Shown here piece by piece: positions 35,715 to 46,064 of a stretch of DNA of 64,000 nt. The stretch lies in the NCBI GenBank assembly GCA_963772065.1, contig CAVYVZ010000010.1:682001-746000 (forward strand), given 5' to 3'. The notes beneath the pieces are model-generated. The model did no database searches. It saw only the letters and a list, made by a program, of their open reading frames with translations, and had not been told where the DNA came from. The position numbers and the translations under genes were made by a program. The stretch is from CAVYVZ01 sp963772065 (GTDB lineage Bacteria > Acidobacteriota > Vicinamibacteria > Vicinamibacterales > UBA2999). The stretch's first letter is position 1, and every line of letters begins with the position of its first letter.

Positions 35715-38208
35715 ATTGCGCGTAGACGTGGTCCTTTTCCTTTTGTGAGCGCCAGCCGGGCCACGCCTCGGCCAGCGCCTGCAGCTTGTCGATCCACTTC
35801 AGGCAGTACTCCGCGGCGGCGCGATTCCGCACCGGACGACCGGCGACGGTGATCCACACGGGGTTGGTGAATCCCTGCGCGAACGACGTGTCCAGCGGAT
35901 GCCGCTCCTCGCGGCGGCCCTCGGCGCGCAGGTGATACCAGCCACTGGCCGCCACCTTGAGCGGCTTGGTGAACTGTGCACTCTTCCGGTCGGCCGAGAG
36001 CGGAATCGTTTCCACGACCTCTCCGTTGAAGACGAGCGTCACCTTCTCGAGCGGCGTGATCGATTGCACGCGCGCCTTCACTTCGACGTCGCCAGGGCCT
36101 CGCAGCGGCACCTCTTCACCCGCCATCCGGCCGTTGACGGTCAGCTCGACCAGCGGTCCGGTGCTGACGAAAGCGTGCCCCTTGCGAAGGCCCTCGAACC
36201 AGGCGTCGGCGTCGAGGCCTCGCTTCCCGGTGTAGACGTAGGTTCGTGAGGAGCCCACCAGCTTCGACGTGTGCATGCTGCTGATCGAATCCTCACCGCC
36301 GACCGCCGTCACGCGCAGGCCGTTGTTCAACACGGCGTACCACGGGTGAAACCCGGCAGTCCCTGCGTCGGACCACTCGATCGCATCCGTCGTGCCGAGC
36401 GCCGCGTCCACGATGAAGCCTTTCGCGCCGCCGAGGTCGGCCGCGAGCGGATCGTTGCCGGCCGACCGGTCCTGCGTCTGCGTCCCGAACGCATGCACGT
36501 ACCCCACCGTGGCGCCCTGCTTCTTCGCCTTGCGGAACATGTCGGTGTTGCTCGGATACAGGCTCTCGATGGCCGTGCCTTCGTAGCCGGTGGTGAACGG
36601 CGATATCAGATGATCGCGAAGCTGGAACATGAAGACGTGGCCGTAGAACGGCGGGCGGTATTCCTGGCCGACGACGAGCAGCCGGTCCTTCGTTGACAGC
36701 GGATGTGCCTTGCCGCCCGGCACGAAGTACTGGTAGTCGAGGATGCGGTTGTCCTTGTTCGCGATCTGCTCGTTGACGACGTCCTGATCCTCGGCGGCCG
36801 ACATCATCATGATGTTCTCGAGCGTGTTGTGCAGGTTGCCCGCATAGTTCATGTGGACGTGCGTCGAGCCGCTGTACCAGCCGCTCGCCGAGAGATCGGT
36901 GAGGCGTTTCAGCGGCACATCGAGCGTCGCGCGCTCGCCGGCTTTGACGGAAACCTCCGCCTGCGCCGGGTGAAACTCGAACCCCTTCACCGCCTCCAGC
37001 TTCACCGTGCCGGCGGGCACCTCGAGGCGAAACGTGCCGGTCTGATGGAAGATTCGCTCTCCCACGCCGCTCACGCGGGCGTAGATATCGGCAGGCACGT
37101 AGTTCTTTCCGTCCGCCGCGGTGAGGTGAATCCGGGCGGCGGTCGGCTGGCCGGTGGCGGCGTCGAGCGTGCGCACGGTAAGCGTGCCCATCGGCCGCTT
37201 CCAGCGCCGGTCCGAGATGGACACCTTCTTGAGCGCCCCTCCGTAGGTTTCGAGCAGTTGAAGCTGCGGAAGGCCGCCTTCGTTCGACACGAACGCAATC
37301 CACTCACCGTCCGGCGACCAGCGCGGATGAAAGGCGTCGTGCTGATAGAACGTCAACTTGTACGGTTCGCCTCCCGCGGTCGGCTGCACCCACAGGTTGT
37401 TGTACTGGTCGGCGGCGCCACGCGTCGACGAGTAGACGAAACGTTTGCCGTCGAGCGACACATCGGGCCGCGCACGATAGAGCGTCTGCTCCGCGAGGAC
37501 CGTCTGTGCCTTGTCGATCCCGCCCGCGGCCGCGGGAACACGCAGCACGTTGCCGGATCCCAGCGCGACGCCGCGATTCGACACGATCAGGAGCTCCTTC
37601 CCGTCGGGGAGCCATGCCGGGGTGATGTGCATGTCCATGTTGCCGAAGTAGAGGCGGCTGCGCCCGAAGTCGTTGTCGCGGGTCACCGCGATCTCGTCGC
37701 CGGTGAACTGCCCTCCCGCGATGGGCCGGATGAAGACGTTGAAGTTGCCGTTCGGCTTCGTTGACACGTACGCGAGCCTCGTCCCGTCCGGCGAAAAGAC
37801 CGGGTCCATGTAAATGTTCGCGTCGCTCGTCAACGCACGACTCTCGCCGGTCTGAACGTTCACGATCTCGAGCTGGATGGTCCCGCCGCCATCGTCCGCC
37901 GTGTAGACCAGCCATTTGCCATCCGGCGACCAGTCGGGCATCGAGTGATACTTCATGTCGTAGGTGAGCTCGCGTGCGGCACCGGTCGCCGGATCGAGCG
38001 TCCAGATCGATCCGCTCATCGCAACGGCGATGGTCTTCCCATCCGGGGACCAGTCCGGCGCCCACGGGGTCGACGAAGGCGCCGGCGCAAAGTAGTAGTT
38101 GTGCATGTAGTTCCCGCCCTGCTTCGCGGCGGGATACGTACGACCGGATTGTCCAACCAGGTGGGCCGACGCCAGAAGGACGCCAGCGAGGAGGAGAACA
38201 GGGCGCAT
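35668..38208 (-). CDS. PD40 propeller fused to CehA/McbA-like metallohydrolase
   Basis: The 846-residue secreted protein starts with a signal peptide (RPVLLLAGVLLASAHLVGQS). Residues about 45-345 form a TolB/PD40 propeller with WSPDGKTIAVAMSG, WSPDGKWLVYTADD, FSPDGTRLAYVS and WSPDGEWIAFVSNEG. A carboxypeptidase-regulatory-like beta domain follows at about 350-430. Residues about 435-770 are a PHP/amidohydrolase-like metal enzyme with the metal-binding ASGWYSGSTHVHMNYAG, then YGHVF, YVHAFGTQTQDRS and TAVGGEDSISSMH. A C-terminal beta module and helical tail complete it. CehA/McbA relatives hydrolyse carbamate and phosphate esters; the substrate here is unknown. The ATG at 38208 is preferred over an upstream in-frame codon because the signal peptide begins there. 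Confidence 0.85.
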   Translation of the reverse strand: MRPVLLLAGVLLASAHLVGQSGRTYPAAKQGGNYMHNYYFAPAPSSTPWAPDWSPDGKTIAVAMSGSIWTLDPATGAARELTYDMKYHSMPDWSPDGKWLVYTADDGGGTIQLEIVNVQTGESRALTSDANIYMDPVFSPDGTRLAYVSTKPNGNFNVFIRPIAGGQFTGDEIAVTRDNDFGRSRLYFGNMDMHITPAWLPDGKELLIVSNRGVALGSGNVLRVPAAAGGIDKAQTVLAEQTLYRARPDVSLDGKRFVYSSTRGAADQYNNLWVQPTAGGEPYKLTFYQHDAFHPRWSPDGEWIAFVSNEGGLPQLQLLETYGGALKKVSISDRRWKRPMGTLTVRTLDAATGQPTAARIHLTAADGKNYVPADIYARVSGVGERIFHQTGTFRLEVPAGTVKLEAVKGFEFHPAQAEVSVKAGERATLDVPLKRLTDLSASGWYSGSTHVHMNYAGNLHNTLENIMMMSAAEDQDVVNEQIANKDNRILDYQYFVPGGKAHPLSTKDRLLVVGQEYRPPFYGHVFMFQLRDHLISPFTTGYEGTAIESLYPSNTDMFRKAKKQGATVGYVHAFGTQTQDRSAGNDPLAADLGGAKGFIVDAALGTTDAIEWSDAGTAGFHPWYAVLNNGLRVTAVGGEDSISSMHTSKLVGSSRTYVYTGKRGLDADAWFEGLRKGHAFVSTGPLVELTVNGRMAGEEVPLRGPGDVEVKARVQSITPLEKVTLVFNGEVVETIPLSADRKSAQFTKPLKVAASGWYHLRAEGRREERHPLDTSFAQGFTNPVWITVAGRPVRNRAAAEYCLKWIDKLQALAEAWPGWRSQKEKDHVYAQFNEARAIYRRFLQES

Positions 38209-38349
38209 GGGCGAATTGTAGCGGCCGGCCACGGGCACGTCTCAAGCGGGTCTCCGCCTTACAACTTGTTACAAAGTCCAAACGGCGCCCGGAACACGAT
38301 GTGTTACAAGGCAATCACCTGTCGCGGCACCCTCGGAGGCTCCCTGTCC
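38209..38349. promoter_or_regulatory. Divergent intergenic region with TTACAA words
   Basis: The gap between the metallohydrolase and the DUF5916 gene has TTACAACTTGTTACAA (38260-38275), containing the palindrome ACAACTTGT, and a further GTTACAAGG at 38302-38310. These may be an operator or promoter elements for one or both genes. Confidence 0.35.
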
Positions 38350-40614
38350 ATGTGGCATTCCGTCCGGCGTTTTCTGCCCTCGGCCCTTATGATTTCCGTC
38401 TCGCTCACGACGCTCGCTTTCGCGGGCGACGTGCTGCAGGTTTCGGCGACCCGCCTGGCTGACGAGGCCGCCGCGCCGGTCCTCGATGGACGGGTGGACG
38501 AGGACGCCTGGAGCAAGGTCGAACCCCACGCCGGCTTCACGCAGCAGGATCCCAATGAAGGAGCGCCGGCCACCGAGCGCACCGAAGTGCGCGTGCTCTT
38601 CGACAAGTCGAACGTCTATGTCGGGATCATCTGCTTCGATTCCGAGCCGGACAAGATCATCGTCAACCAGAGCCGCCGCGATGCCGACATCTCCGAAACC
38701 GACTCGGTCATCGTGGTATTCGACACGTTCAACGACACCCAGAACGCGTTCGTCTTCGGCACCAATCCGCTCGGCATCGAATATGACGGTCAGGTGGCCG
38801 GCGAGGGCCAGAGCAGCGGCATCTCCAGTCGGACGTCGGGCACGCAGGGGTCTCAGCGCGGCGGCATCAACGCCTTCAACGCCAACTGGGACGGCGACTG
38901 GCGCGTGCGGTCGAGCGTCACCGAACGCGGCTGGGAAGCCGAGCTCGCGATCCCGCTGAAGACCCTCCGCTACGCGGCGGGCAACGACCGCACGTGGGGC
39001 TTCAATGTGAAGCGGAACATCCGCCGCAAGAACGAGCAGGTCTTCCTCTCGGCCATCCCGCGCGGCTCGGACGTGTTCCGCGTGTCGATGGCGGCAAAGC
39101 TGACCGGCCTGCAGCTGCCGCAGCGCCGCGATCTGAAGTTCACGCCCTATGCGCTGGCGTCGGCGAACAAGGACTACACAGTCACCAGCGACCAGCTCGA
39201 TCGAAAAGGTGACGTTGGACTCGACGTGAAGTGGGGAATCCGGCCGAACCTCACCGCCGACTTCACGGTCAATACCGACTTCGCGCAAGTGGAAGCCGAC
39301 GAGGAGCAGGTGAACCTGACGCGCTTCGACCTGTTCTTCCCCGAGAAGCGGCCGTTCTTCCTCGAGAACGCGTCGATGTTCCAGTTCGGCGCGCCGCAGT
39401 CGATCGACCTCTTCTTCTCGCGGAAGATCGGTCTGGCCGGAGGCCTGCCGATCGATATTCTGGGCGGCGCGCGGCTCTCCGGCAAAGTGGGCGGCTACAA
39501 CGTCGGCGTGCTGAACATGCAGGTCGACGAAGCGATCGACAAGCGCACGCAGAACACGATCACCTCCGCGAACAACTTCGGGGTGTTCCGCGTTCAGCGC
39601 GAGATCGGGCGCTCGAACGTGGGGGCAATCTTCGTGAACCGTCAGGGCACCGGCGATCTCGCGCCGTCGAACGACTACAACCGCGCCTATGGCCTCGATG
39701 CGGCGTGGCAGGCGACCCCCAACGGCAAGCTCTTCGCGTTCATCGCGAGAACGGACTCCCCCACGTCGCGCGGCGGGTCTGACTACTCCGGCCGTCTCTT
39801 CTACAACTTCACCAACACCCTGGTACAGGCGTCGGCCGGCTACTCGCAGGTCGGCAACAACTTCAACCCGGAGGTTGGCTTCCTGCCACGCCGCGGCTAC
39901 CGCAGCCCCGAGGGGCGTGTCTTCCTCACCTACCAACCCAAGAAGTGGCCGTGGATCCGGCGCATCTCGCCCCACGTGAACCAGACGGTCCACTACGGCC
40001 TCGACAACAAGCTGCAGACCTCGAGGGGCCATTACCACTGGTTCGAGATCCAGCCGGCACACGGCGGGCGCTTCGGCCACTTCGTCGAACGGCTCGACGA
40101 TCGGCCTCCCATCCCGTTTACCGTGTTCAACGCGGGCGGCCGGCGCGTCACGATCGCCCCCGGCCCGTACACCTGGTGGACCAGCAACTTCGAGTACCAG
40201 CACGATCCGAGCGCGATGTTGACGCCGAATATCCGGGTCCGTCACGGCGGCTTCTACGACGGCGACTTCGCGGCCGTAGAATTCGACCTCGCGACGCGCT
40301 TCGGACGCCGCTTCATCGGAAGCGTCGGCTGGACCCGGCAGAACGTCGATCTGCCGGCGGGATCGTTCCACACCGATCTCGTCCCGCTGAAGCTCAGTTA
40401 TGCGTTTACGACGCTGGCGAGCGTTCAGGCGCTCGTGCAGTACAACAACCAGTCATCGCTCCTGACGTCCAACATCCGGCTGGCGCTGCTGAACCGGAGC
40501 GGCACCGGCCTCTTCGTGGTGTATAACGACCGTCGTGACACGACGCTCTTCAACCCGTACGAAGCCCTGGGTCGATCGTTCATCGTGAAATACACGCGCC
40601 TGTTCGACTTTTAG
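38350..40614 (+). CDS. DUF5916/CBM9-type outer-membrane protein
   Basis: The 754-residue protein has a signal peptide (RRFLPSALMISVSLTTLAFA). A CBM9/DOMON-like domain follows at about residues 40-230: AAPVLDGRVDEDAWSKVEPH, TEVRVLFDKSNVYVGIICFD and WGFNVKRNIRRKNEQVFLSA. From there to the end is a DUF5916 beta-barrel with FTVNTDFAQVEADEEQVNLT, RFDLFFPEKRPFFLENASMF and a terminal KYTRLFDF strand typical of outer-membrane insertion. The family is common in Bacteroidetes and Acidobacteria; the transported or bound ligand is unknown. ATG 38350 follows GGAGG. A longer alternative at 38299 would precede the signal peptide. It lies 48 bases before the TonB receptor and may be coexpressed. Confidence 0.87.
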   Translation: MWHSVRRFLPSALMISVSLTTLAFAGDVLQVSATRLADEAAAPVLDGRVDEDAWSKVEPHAGFTQQDPNEGAPATERTEVRVLFDKSNVYVGIICFDSEPDKIIVNQSRRDADISETDSVIVVFDTFNDTQNAFVFGTNPLGIEYDGQVAGEGQSSGISSRTSGTQGSQRGGINAFNANWDGDWRVRSSVTERGWEAELAIPLKTLRYAAGNDRTWGFNVKRNIRRKNEQVFLSAIPRGSDVFRVSMAAKLTGLQLPQRRDLKFTPYALASANKDYTVTSDQLDRKGDVGLDVKWGIRPNLTADFTVNTDFAQVEADEEQVNLTRFDLFFPEKRPFFLENASMFQFGAPQSIDLFFSRKIGLAGGLPIDILGGARLSGKVGGYNVGVLNMQVDEAIDKRTQNTITSANNFGVFRVQREIGRSNVGAIFVNRQGTGDLAPSNDYNRAYGLDAAWQATPNGKLFAFIARTDSPTSRGGSDYSGRLFYNFTNTLVQASAGYSQVGNNFNPEVGFLPRRGYRSPEGRVFLTYQPKKWPWIRRISPHVNQTVHYGLDNKLQTSRGHYHWFEIQPAHGGRFGHFVERLDDRPPIPFTVFNAGGRRVTIAPGPYTWWTSNFEYQHDPSAMLTPNIRVRHGGFYDGDFAAVEFDLATRFGRRFIGSVGWTRQNVDLPAGSFHTDLVPLKLSYAFTTLASVQALVQYNNQSSLLTSNIRLALLNRSGTGLFVVYNDRRDTTLFNPYEALGRSFIVKYTRLFDF

Positions 40615-40662
40615 CCCGCCGTCGCCGCTGCGCGGCTGTGGCGAGGCAAGCAGGGGGTTCCA

Positions 40663-43610
40663 ATGACGCGACTGCTCGGTTTGTTCGCGGCGGCGCTCAT
40701 CCTCTCATCCGCGCCGGTGGCGGCGCAGGAAGGCTCCCTCCTGGGCACCGTCACCGACGACACGAAAGCGGTGCTTCCAGGCGTCACCCTCACCGCATCG
40801 TCGTTGGAAACGGGCCGGACGATGACGGCGGTGACGAATGAGCGCGGGGAGTATCGCATTCCCGGCGTTCCCGCCGGACGGTACAAGATCCAGGCCGAGC
40901 TCGGCGGCTTCTCGACGGTCATCGTTCCAGAGCTGGAGCTGCTCGTCGGGCAGAACCGGACCGTGCCGTTCGTGCTGCAGGTGGCGACGCTGCAGGAATC
41001 GGTCACGGTCACCGGCGAGGCGCCGCTCGTCGACACACGCTCGGCCGCGGTGACGGGCAACGTCGATCGACGGCAGATGGAGGAGCTGCCGCTTCAGGGA
41101 CGGAACTGGATGGAGCTGTCGATGATGGTGAAAGGCATCACGGCCAATCACGTCGACAATCAGCCGGGCGTGCGCGACCGGCAGTTCCAGTTGAACCTCG
41201 ACGGCCAGGAGATCACGCAGCAGGTGGCCGGCTCGGGCTTCGGCCAGCCGAAGTTCAGCCGCGAAGCCATCGCCGAGTTCCAGGTGATCACGAACCTGTT
41301 CGACATCTCGATGGGCCGGTCGCAGGGCATTCAGGTCCAGGCGATCTCCCGCTCGGGAACGAACGACACGATGGGAACGGTGTACGGCTACTTCCGGGAC
41401 GACAGGTTCATCGCCAAAGACTTCGTCGCCGGCCGGGTGCTGCCGTACTCGAATCAGCAGGCAGGGGTTGCGATCGGCGGACCCGTCGTCCGAGACAAGA
41501 TGCATTACTTCCTGTCGGTACCAGGTACGAGCGAGAGCCGAACACCATCCTGACAGCTCCACCGGCGTTTACCGGTCAGAGCTTCTCCTTTGACACGAAG
41601 CTGACGCAGACCAGCTTTCTGGGGCGTGGGGACTATCAGCTCGGAGGCAACAATCATTTCACCGTGCGCGGATCGTACTGGGACTGGAAGAACCCGTTCA
41701 CGCAGGTCAGCGGAACGGAGCATCCATCGCAGGCGGCGACTCGTTCACGCAAAGCGACGAACATCGCGGGCAACTGGTCGCGCGTCGTGAGCGCCAGCGT
41801 GCTGCAGGAGGTCAAGATCGGCTACAGCCACTTCGATTGGAAGAATCTGCTTGCGGAGCCGGGGATGGCGAATTCGCCGAACTTCGTCTTTCCGGGCGGC
41901 GTCAACATCGGACAGCGCAGAAACTACCCTCAGGAATTCTTCCAGAACACTTACAGCTTCCGGTACGATCTCTCGCTGCACCGCGGCTCACACGATTGGA
42001 AGGTCGGCGGCGAGTTTCTACGCTGGCACGACACCGGCCAGTGGCAACTGCTCTCGCGCGGCGAGTTCATCCTCACCGGCACGCCAGCCGACCTGACGAC
42101 GAGGATTCCGGCGAGCGCGTGGAACGATCCGAGCCGCTGGAATCTCAGCGGCCTCGACAACCTCGTGCAGCGCTACGATCTCAACTTCGGCGACTGGACG
42201 ATCGACATTCCGCGCCCGACCTATGGCGTGTGGATCGGCGACACGTGGGCCATCCACAACCGGCTCACGCTGAACTACGGCGTGCGCTACGACCTCGACT
42301 GGGGCGCGATTGCGCCGCCGCACATCACGACGCAGGTGACCTTCGATCCTCGCGGCGGCACGCAGGACCGCGACATCGCGCTGAACGCCGGCGACCGGCT
42401 GTACGACACCGACATGCGCGACACGGACAACATCGCGCCGCGCGCCGGGTTCACGTGGAACGTGACGGGCAACAGCGACTTCGTGATCCGCGGCGGGTCG
42501 GGCTGTACTACAGCATCAACGACTCGAATACGACCTTCAGCCAGCAGTCCTTCAACGGCGAGCGCATCGTCGTGAACTCGTTCCCAAACGACGGTCTGCC
42601 CGGCTTCATTCAGGACCCGACGCGCGGCCGAACCGCGCAGGATTATCTGAGCGGCCGCTTCCCTCTTCCCCCGCAGGGTCCCCGCGTCATCGCGCACGAC
42701 TATCAGATGCCGAAGACGTGGCAGAGCATTCTCGGCTTCCAGAAAGAGCTGGGGGACGCGATGGCGGTCGATGCGGACCTGACGTACTGGAGGGCGTACA
42801 ACCAGGGACGGCAGCGCGACCCGAACCTGTTCTTCGATCCCGCCACGGGATACAACCGCAATCCCTCGACCGCCGGCCGTCCCGATCCGAAATTCGGTCA
42901 GATCCAATGGCTCGAGTCGAACGGGAAGGCCGACTTCGCCGCGTTGGCGACGAGCTTCACGCGACGGTTCCGCAACAACTTCCAGGCGAACGCCGCGTAT
43001 ACGCTGACGCTCTTCATGAACGACAACACGACGAACTTCCAATACCAGGGAAACAACCCGTTCGATCCCGATGCGGAATGGGGGCGGTCGACGGAATTCC
43101 AACGGCACACGCTCCGCGTGAACGGCATCTACCGTCTGCCGTGGGACATCTCCCTGGCGGGCGCCTACCTATTCGGTTCGGGGCAGGTACTACGCGACGA
43201 CGGTTGCGCTCAATCCCTACGGGCACACCGGAACGACGAGGCTCAACTCGGGGACGACGCCGCTCGTCATCCCGGACAGCGTGGCGACCTCACCGACGAA
43301 CCCCGAGCAGGTGTCGGTGCTTGACCGCTTCGACGGTCCAGCGTCAATCGCGCCTGGCACCATTGCTCCGCGCAATGCGCTGCGCGGCCTGCCGCTGCAC
43401 AAGGTGGATTTGCGGTTCACGAAGGACCTCAGGCTGCCGGGCGGCATCAAGCTGACCGGGATCGCGGAGGTCTTCAATCTGTTCAACCACGCGAACTACG
43501 GCGCGTACAACGGGCAGATCAACTCGACCACATTCGGTCAGCCGCGGCAGCAGGCGCTGAACGCCTACCTGCCGCGCGTGTGGCAGTTCGCGTTCAAGGT
43601 GGGGTTCTAG
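40663..43610 (+). pseudogene. Oar-like TonB-dependent receptor with carboxypeptidase-regulatory domain, three frame breaks
   Basis: The N-terminus has a signal peptide (RLLGLFAAALILSSAPVAAQ), a carboxypeptidase-regulatory-like domain (GSLLGTVTDDTKAVLPGVTL, GEYRIPGVPAGRYKIQAELG) and a plug (SVTVTGEAPLVDTRSAAVTG, EELPLQGRNWMELSMMVKGI). Breaks lie near 41525 and 42495 (each minus one) and 43190 (plus one). Read through, the barrel continues with FTVRGSYWDWKNPF, TYGVWIGDTWAIHNRLTLNY, LYYSINDSNTTFSQQSFNGE and GIAEVFNLFNHANYG, ending LPRVWQFAFKVGF. Length is 3n+2, as expected for these events. The break near 42495 is a missing G in a G run. Such receptors import large or scarce ligands across the outer membrane using TonB energy. 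Confidence 0.87.
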
Positions 43611-43625
43611 GCGGTAGGCCCACGA
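43605..43625. repeat. GGCGGTAG word fragment at the TonB receptor stop
   Basis: TTCTAGGCGGTAGGCCCAC overlaps the TAG stop of the receptor and matches the word array at 46690-46735. It is too short to call alone. Confidence 0.35.
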
Positions 43626-43659
43626 AAGTACTCTCGGTCGCTTCAAGAGTGGAGATCAA

Positions 43660-43669
43660 AGAACGTTCT
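43660..43669. promoter_or_regulatory. 10-bp palindrome in the leader of the duplicated-domain gene
   Basis: AGAACGTTCT is a perfect palindrome in an AT-richer stretch about 140 bases before the next gene. It could be a repressor site. One perfect decamer can occur by chance. Confidence 0.25.
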
Positions 43670-43710
43670 CATAAAATCCTCGGTCTCGCTAAAGCCTGCT
43701 GCAAAGGACG

Positions 43711-43760
43711 TCACCTCAATTGTGTTCGCGTGGGCTGTCGCGCGAACACGGTTGAGGTGA
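43711..43760 (+). promoter_or_regulatory. 20-bp leader hairpin upstream of the duplicated-domain gene
   Basis: TCACCTCAATTGTGTTCGCG and CGCGAACACGGTTGAGGTGA pair over all 20 positions as RNA, with two G-U wobbles and a ten-base loop. The wobble pairs replacing A-T suggest the RNA rather than the DNA form is kept. It lies 48 bases before the start codon at 43809 and has no T tract, so a leader regulatory structure or processing site is more likely than an intrinsic terminator. Confidence 0.65.
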
Positions 43761-43808
43761 GTCGCGCCACTCCCCCGGCCGACCGCCTCCTTACCGGAGG
43801 TGTCACAC

Positions 43809-46046
43809 ATGGCCAAGATGAAATCCGACAAAGCAGGCGGCGAGAAACAGGTGGTGCTGAGCGCGGCGCAGGTTCCCAAGGAGCGCACTCACTTTCGCGC
43901 GCTCCTGCTTTCCAATCCGAACTATTTCGGCAATCTCTCCGCGGGCACCTTCTCGCCCGTCACGCCCATTCAGGGCAATACGACGTACGAGGAGATCGGG
44001 TGCGTGGGCTTCCAGCCGCAGGCGAAGCGCCTGGATGCCGTCGTGTACGTCAAGCAGCCGTTCGGCTACGGCGGCGGCATCTGCACGAACGGGTCGCAGG
44101 AGCACGTGCGTTTCTACATCTCGTTCGACAACGGCGCGACCTGGGACGATCAGGGGTACGCCAGCTTCCAGGTGTACGACGCGCCGGAGGGAACGGCCGG
44201 CGCGAAGCGCCTCGAGTACGCGGCCGGCGTGCCGTGCCACCCCAAACAGAAGCTGTGCATCCTGCCCAATACGATCCTCGCGCGGGCGATCCTGTCGTGG
44301 AACCAGATCCCGCCCCCCAATCAGCCGAACTGGCCGCCGGTGTGGGGCGAGGTGCACGACACGCACATTCAGGTGGATCCGAGGTTCGTCATCGACTGGC
44401 TCGACATCGTCGGAGACTTCAAGCTGAAGCTGCCGGCGCAGCTGTCCGCGCTCATCGACCTGAGCCAGCCGCTCGCGGTGAAGCAACCCGCAGAGCTCTC
44501 AGTCTCCGAGCTGCACTCGCTCTACCGCGACAAAAGCGTTGAGCCGAGCCGCTATGCGCTCCCCGTCGTACAGAAGCTGCTGGCGCAACCGGCGGCAGCG
44601 TTCGATCTCAACCCCTCGTTCGGTCAGGGCATCTTCGGCAAGCTTGGGCTGAACATAGGGGACATCATCGGCCCGCTCCTCTCCCCGGGCGACGGCAACA
44701 CGTTCTACGAGGAGATGGAGTGCGTCGGCTTCAACCCCAACTCGAACGAGCTCGTGGCCGTGATTCGCGTGAAACGCCCGAATGGATATTCGGGAGGCCC
44801 ATGCACCGCGGGCAGCCTCGAATACGTCACGTTCTGGGCGGATCTGAACAACAACGGCACGTTCGAGACGTGCCTCGGCACCGCCTCCGTGCGCGTGCAC
44901 GACATCACGAACATTCCCGACCAGGGACTTGAGTACTCCGTGTATCTGCCGGTCGACTTCGGTGCGTACAAGCGTCCGTGCACTCAGGGGCCGCGGATCA
45001 TCCCGGTCAGGGCCATCATGTCGTGGAACAGCGTCCCTCCCTGTCCCTTCCCGAACAGGACACCAGTGTGGGGCAACCGCGAAGACACGCTGATCCTGCT
45101 CCCACCCGGAACGCCGACCGTGCCGGGCAGCTTCAGGCCGGTGTTCTTCAACATCAGCACCGTGGCCGTGTGCGACATCGATCAAGGTACGGGGTTCGCG
45201 CCCGCCGATCGGCCCTTTGGCGCGGCGCTGTACATCGTCGGCGACATTCCTGCGGCCAACGTGCTCGTTGCTGCCGATCAATTGAAGTACAAGATCCAGT
45301 ATCGGCAACTGCCGGCTGGTGGATGGCAGACACTCGCCAACGACTTCAGCGTCACGGTCGACCAGCAGTTCGGACCGGGCACGCTCACGCAGGTGCCGCT
45401 CACACAGCAGGTCGATGGGGCCGGCTACTACACGTATCGGGAGTACGGCATTGGCACGAGCACGTGGCGCCGGATCGCCGCGCCATACGCCGGCCTGCTC
45501 GGTGTCTGGAACACGGCGGACCCAATGACAGGTCGATGGGAGATTCACATCGAAGCGCTTGACACGCTGACGAATACGACGTACATCGCCGACGTCACGC
45601 ACTGCGGCGACGGAACCACGCGACAGACCGTCATCGTGAAGCTCGACGAACTTCGACCGACGCCGAACATCACCATCACCGACTTCTCGACCGACGGCGG
45701 TGTCACATGGCAACCGGCTGCGGCGTGCGACGACTTCGTGAAGGGGGTCTGGATTCGGGGGCAATACACCGTCAGCGACCAGCACTTCGGGACGCTCGAG
45801 TTGAGGGTCGATCCGGTGGCGGCGGCCAATGGTGCGACCGTCGAGCCATCGAGTCGGACGTACTACCTCCCGGATCTCGTTCCGACCGGCGGAGAGACCG
45901 GAACGTGGACCCTCAAGACGGCGCCGATGGACGCATGTGGCTACGTGATCCGGCTCGACGCCTACGACCGCACGATTGTGAGCGCGGGCGGCGGATGGCA
46001 CGATTTCGCGACCGTGGGATTCTGCTTGAGGGAGCCCGCCGCGTGA
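43809..46046 (+). CDS. Unrecognised 745-residue protein with an internal domain duplication
   Basis: GGAGG at 43796-43800 sets the start at ATG 43809 (MAKMKSDKAGGEKQVVLSAA). There is no signal peptide. A domain of about 135 residues occurs twice. Copy A spans residues about 57-190 (NTTYEEIGCVGFQPQ, FGYGGGICTNGSQEHVRFYI, WGEVHDTHIQVDP) and copy B about 297-432 (NTFYEEMECVGFNPN, NGYSGGPCTAGSLEYVTFWA, WGNREDTLILLPPG). The E-C-V-G-F, G-G-x-C-T and WNxxPP motifs are conserved in both, with several cysteines. The C-terminal 300 residues are beta-rich and different (VFFNISTVAVCDIDQGTGFA, EIHIEALDTLTNTTYIADVT). I know no family. A leader hairpin precedes it and a 13-bp hairpin follows. Confidence 0.78.
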   Translation: MAKMKSDKAGGEKQVVLSAAQVPKERTHFRALLLSNPNYFGNLSAGTFSPVTPIQGNTTYEEIGCVGFQPQAKRLDAVVYVKQPFGYGGGICTNGSQEHVRFYISFDNGATWDDQGYASFQVYDAPEGTAGAKRLEYAAGVPCHPKQKLCILPNTILARAILSWNQIPPPNQPNWPPVWGEVHDTHIQVDPRFVIDWLDIVGDFKLKLPAQLSALIDLSQPLAVKQPAELSVSELHSLYRDKSVEPSRYALPVVQKLLAQPAAAFDLNPSFGQGIFGKLGLNIGDIIGPLLSPGDGNTFYEEMECVGFNPNSNELVAVIRVKRPNGYSGGPCTAGSLEYVTFWADLNNNGTFETCLGTASVRVHDITNIPDQGLEYSVYLPVDFGAYKRPCTQGPRIIPVRAIMSWNSVPPCPFPNRTPVWGNREDTLILLPPGTPTVPGSFRPVFFNISTVAVCDIDQGTGFAPADRPFGAALYIVGDIPAANVLVAADQLKYKIQYRQLPAGGWQTLANDFSVTVDQQFGPGTLTQVPLTQQVDGAGYYTYREYGIGTSTWRRIAAPYAGLLGVWNTADPMTGRWEIHIEALDTLTNTTYIADVTHCGDGTTRQTVIVKLDELRPTPNITITDFSTDGGVTWQPAAACDDFVKGVWIRGQYTVSDQHFGTLELRVDPVAAANGATVEPSSRTYYLPDLVPTGGETGTWTLKTAPMDACGYVIRLDAYDRTIVSAGGGWHDFATVGFCLREPAA

Positions 46047-46064
46047 ACCAACCGTGCAACAACG

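Noticed and set aside
43660..43669. AGAACGTTCT considered as a LexA site
   Set aside because: The half-site spacing differs from characterised SOS boxes and no SOS gene is adjacent; kept only as a low-confidence palindrome.
43640..43760. Leader region compared by eye with the cyclic di-GMP riboswitch
   Set aside because: A short GCTAAAGCC-like stretch is present, but the conserved core and the tetraloop-receptor layout are missing.
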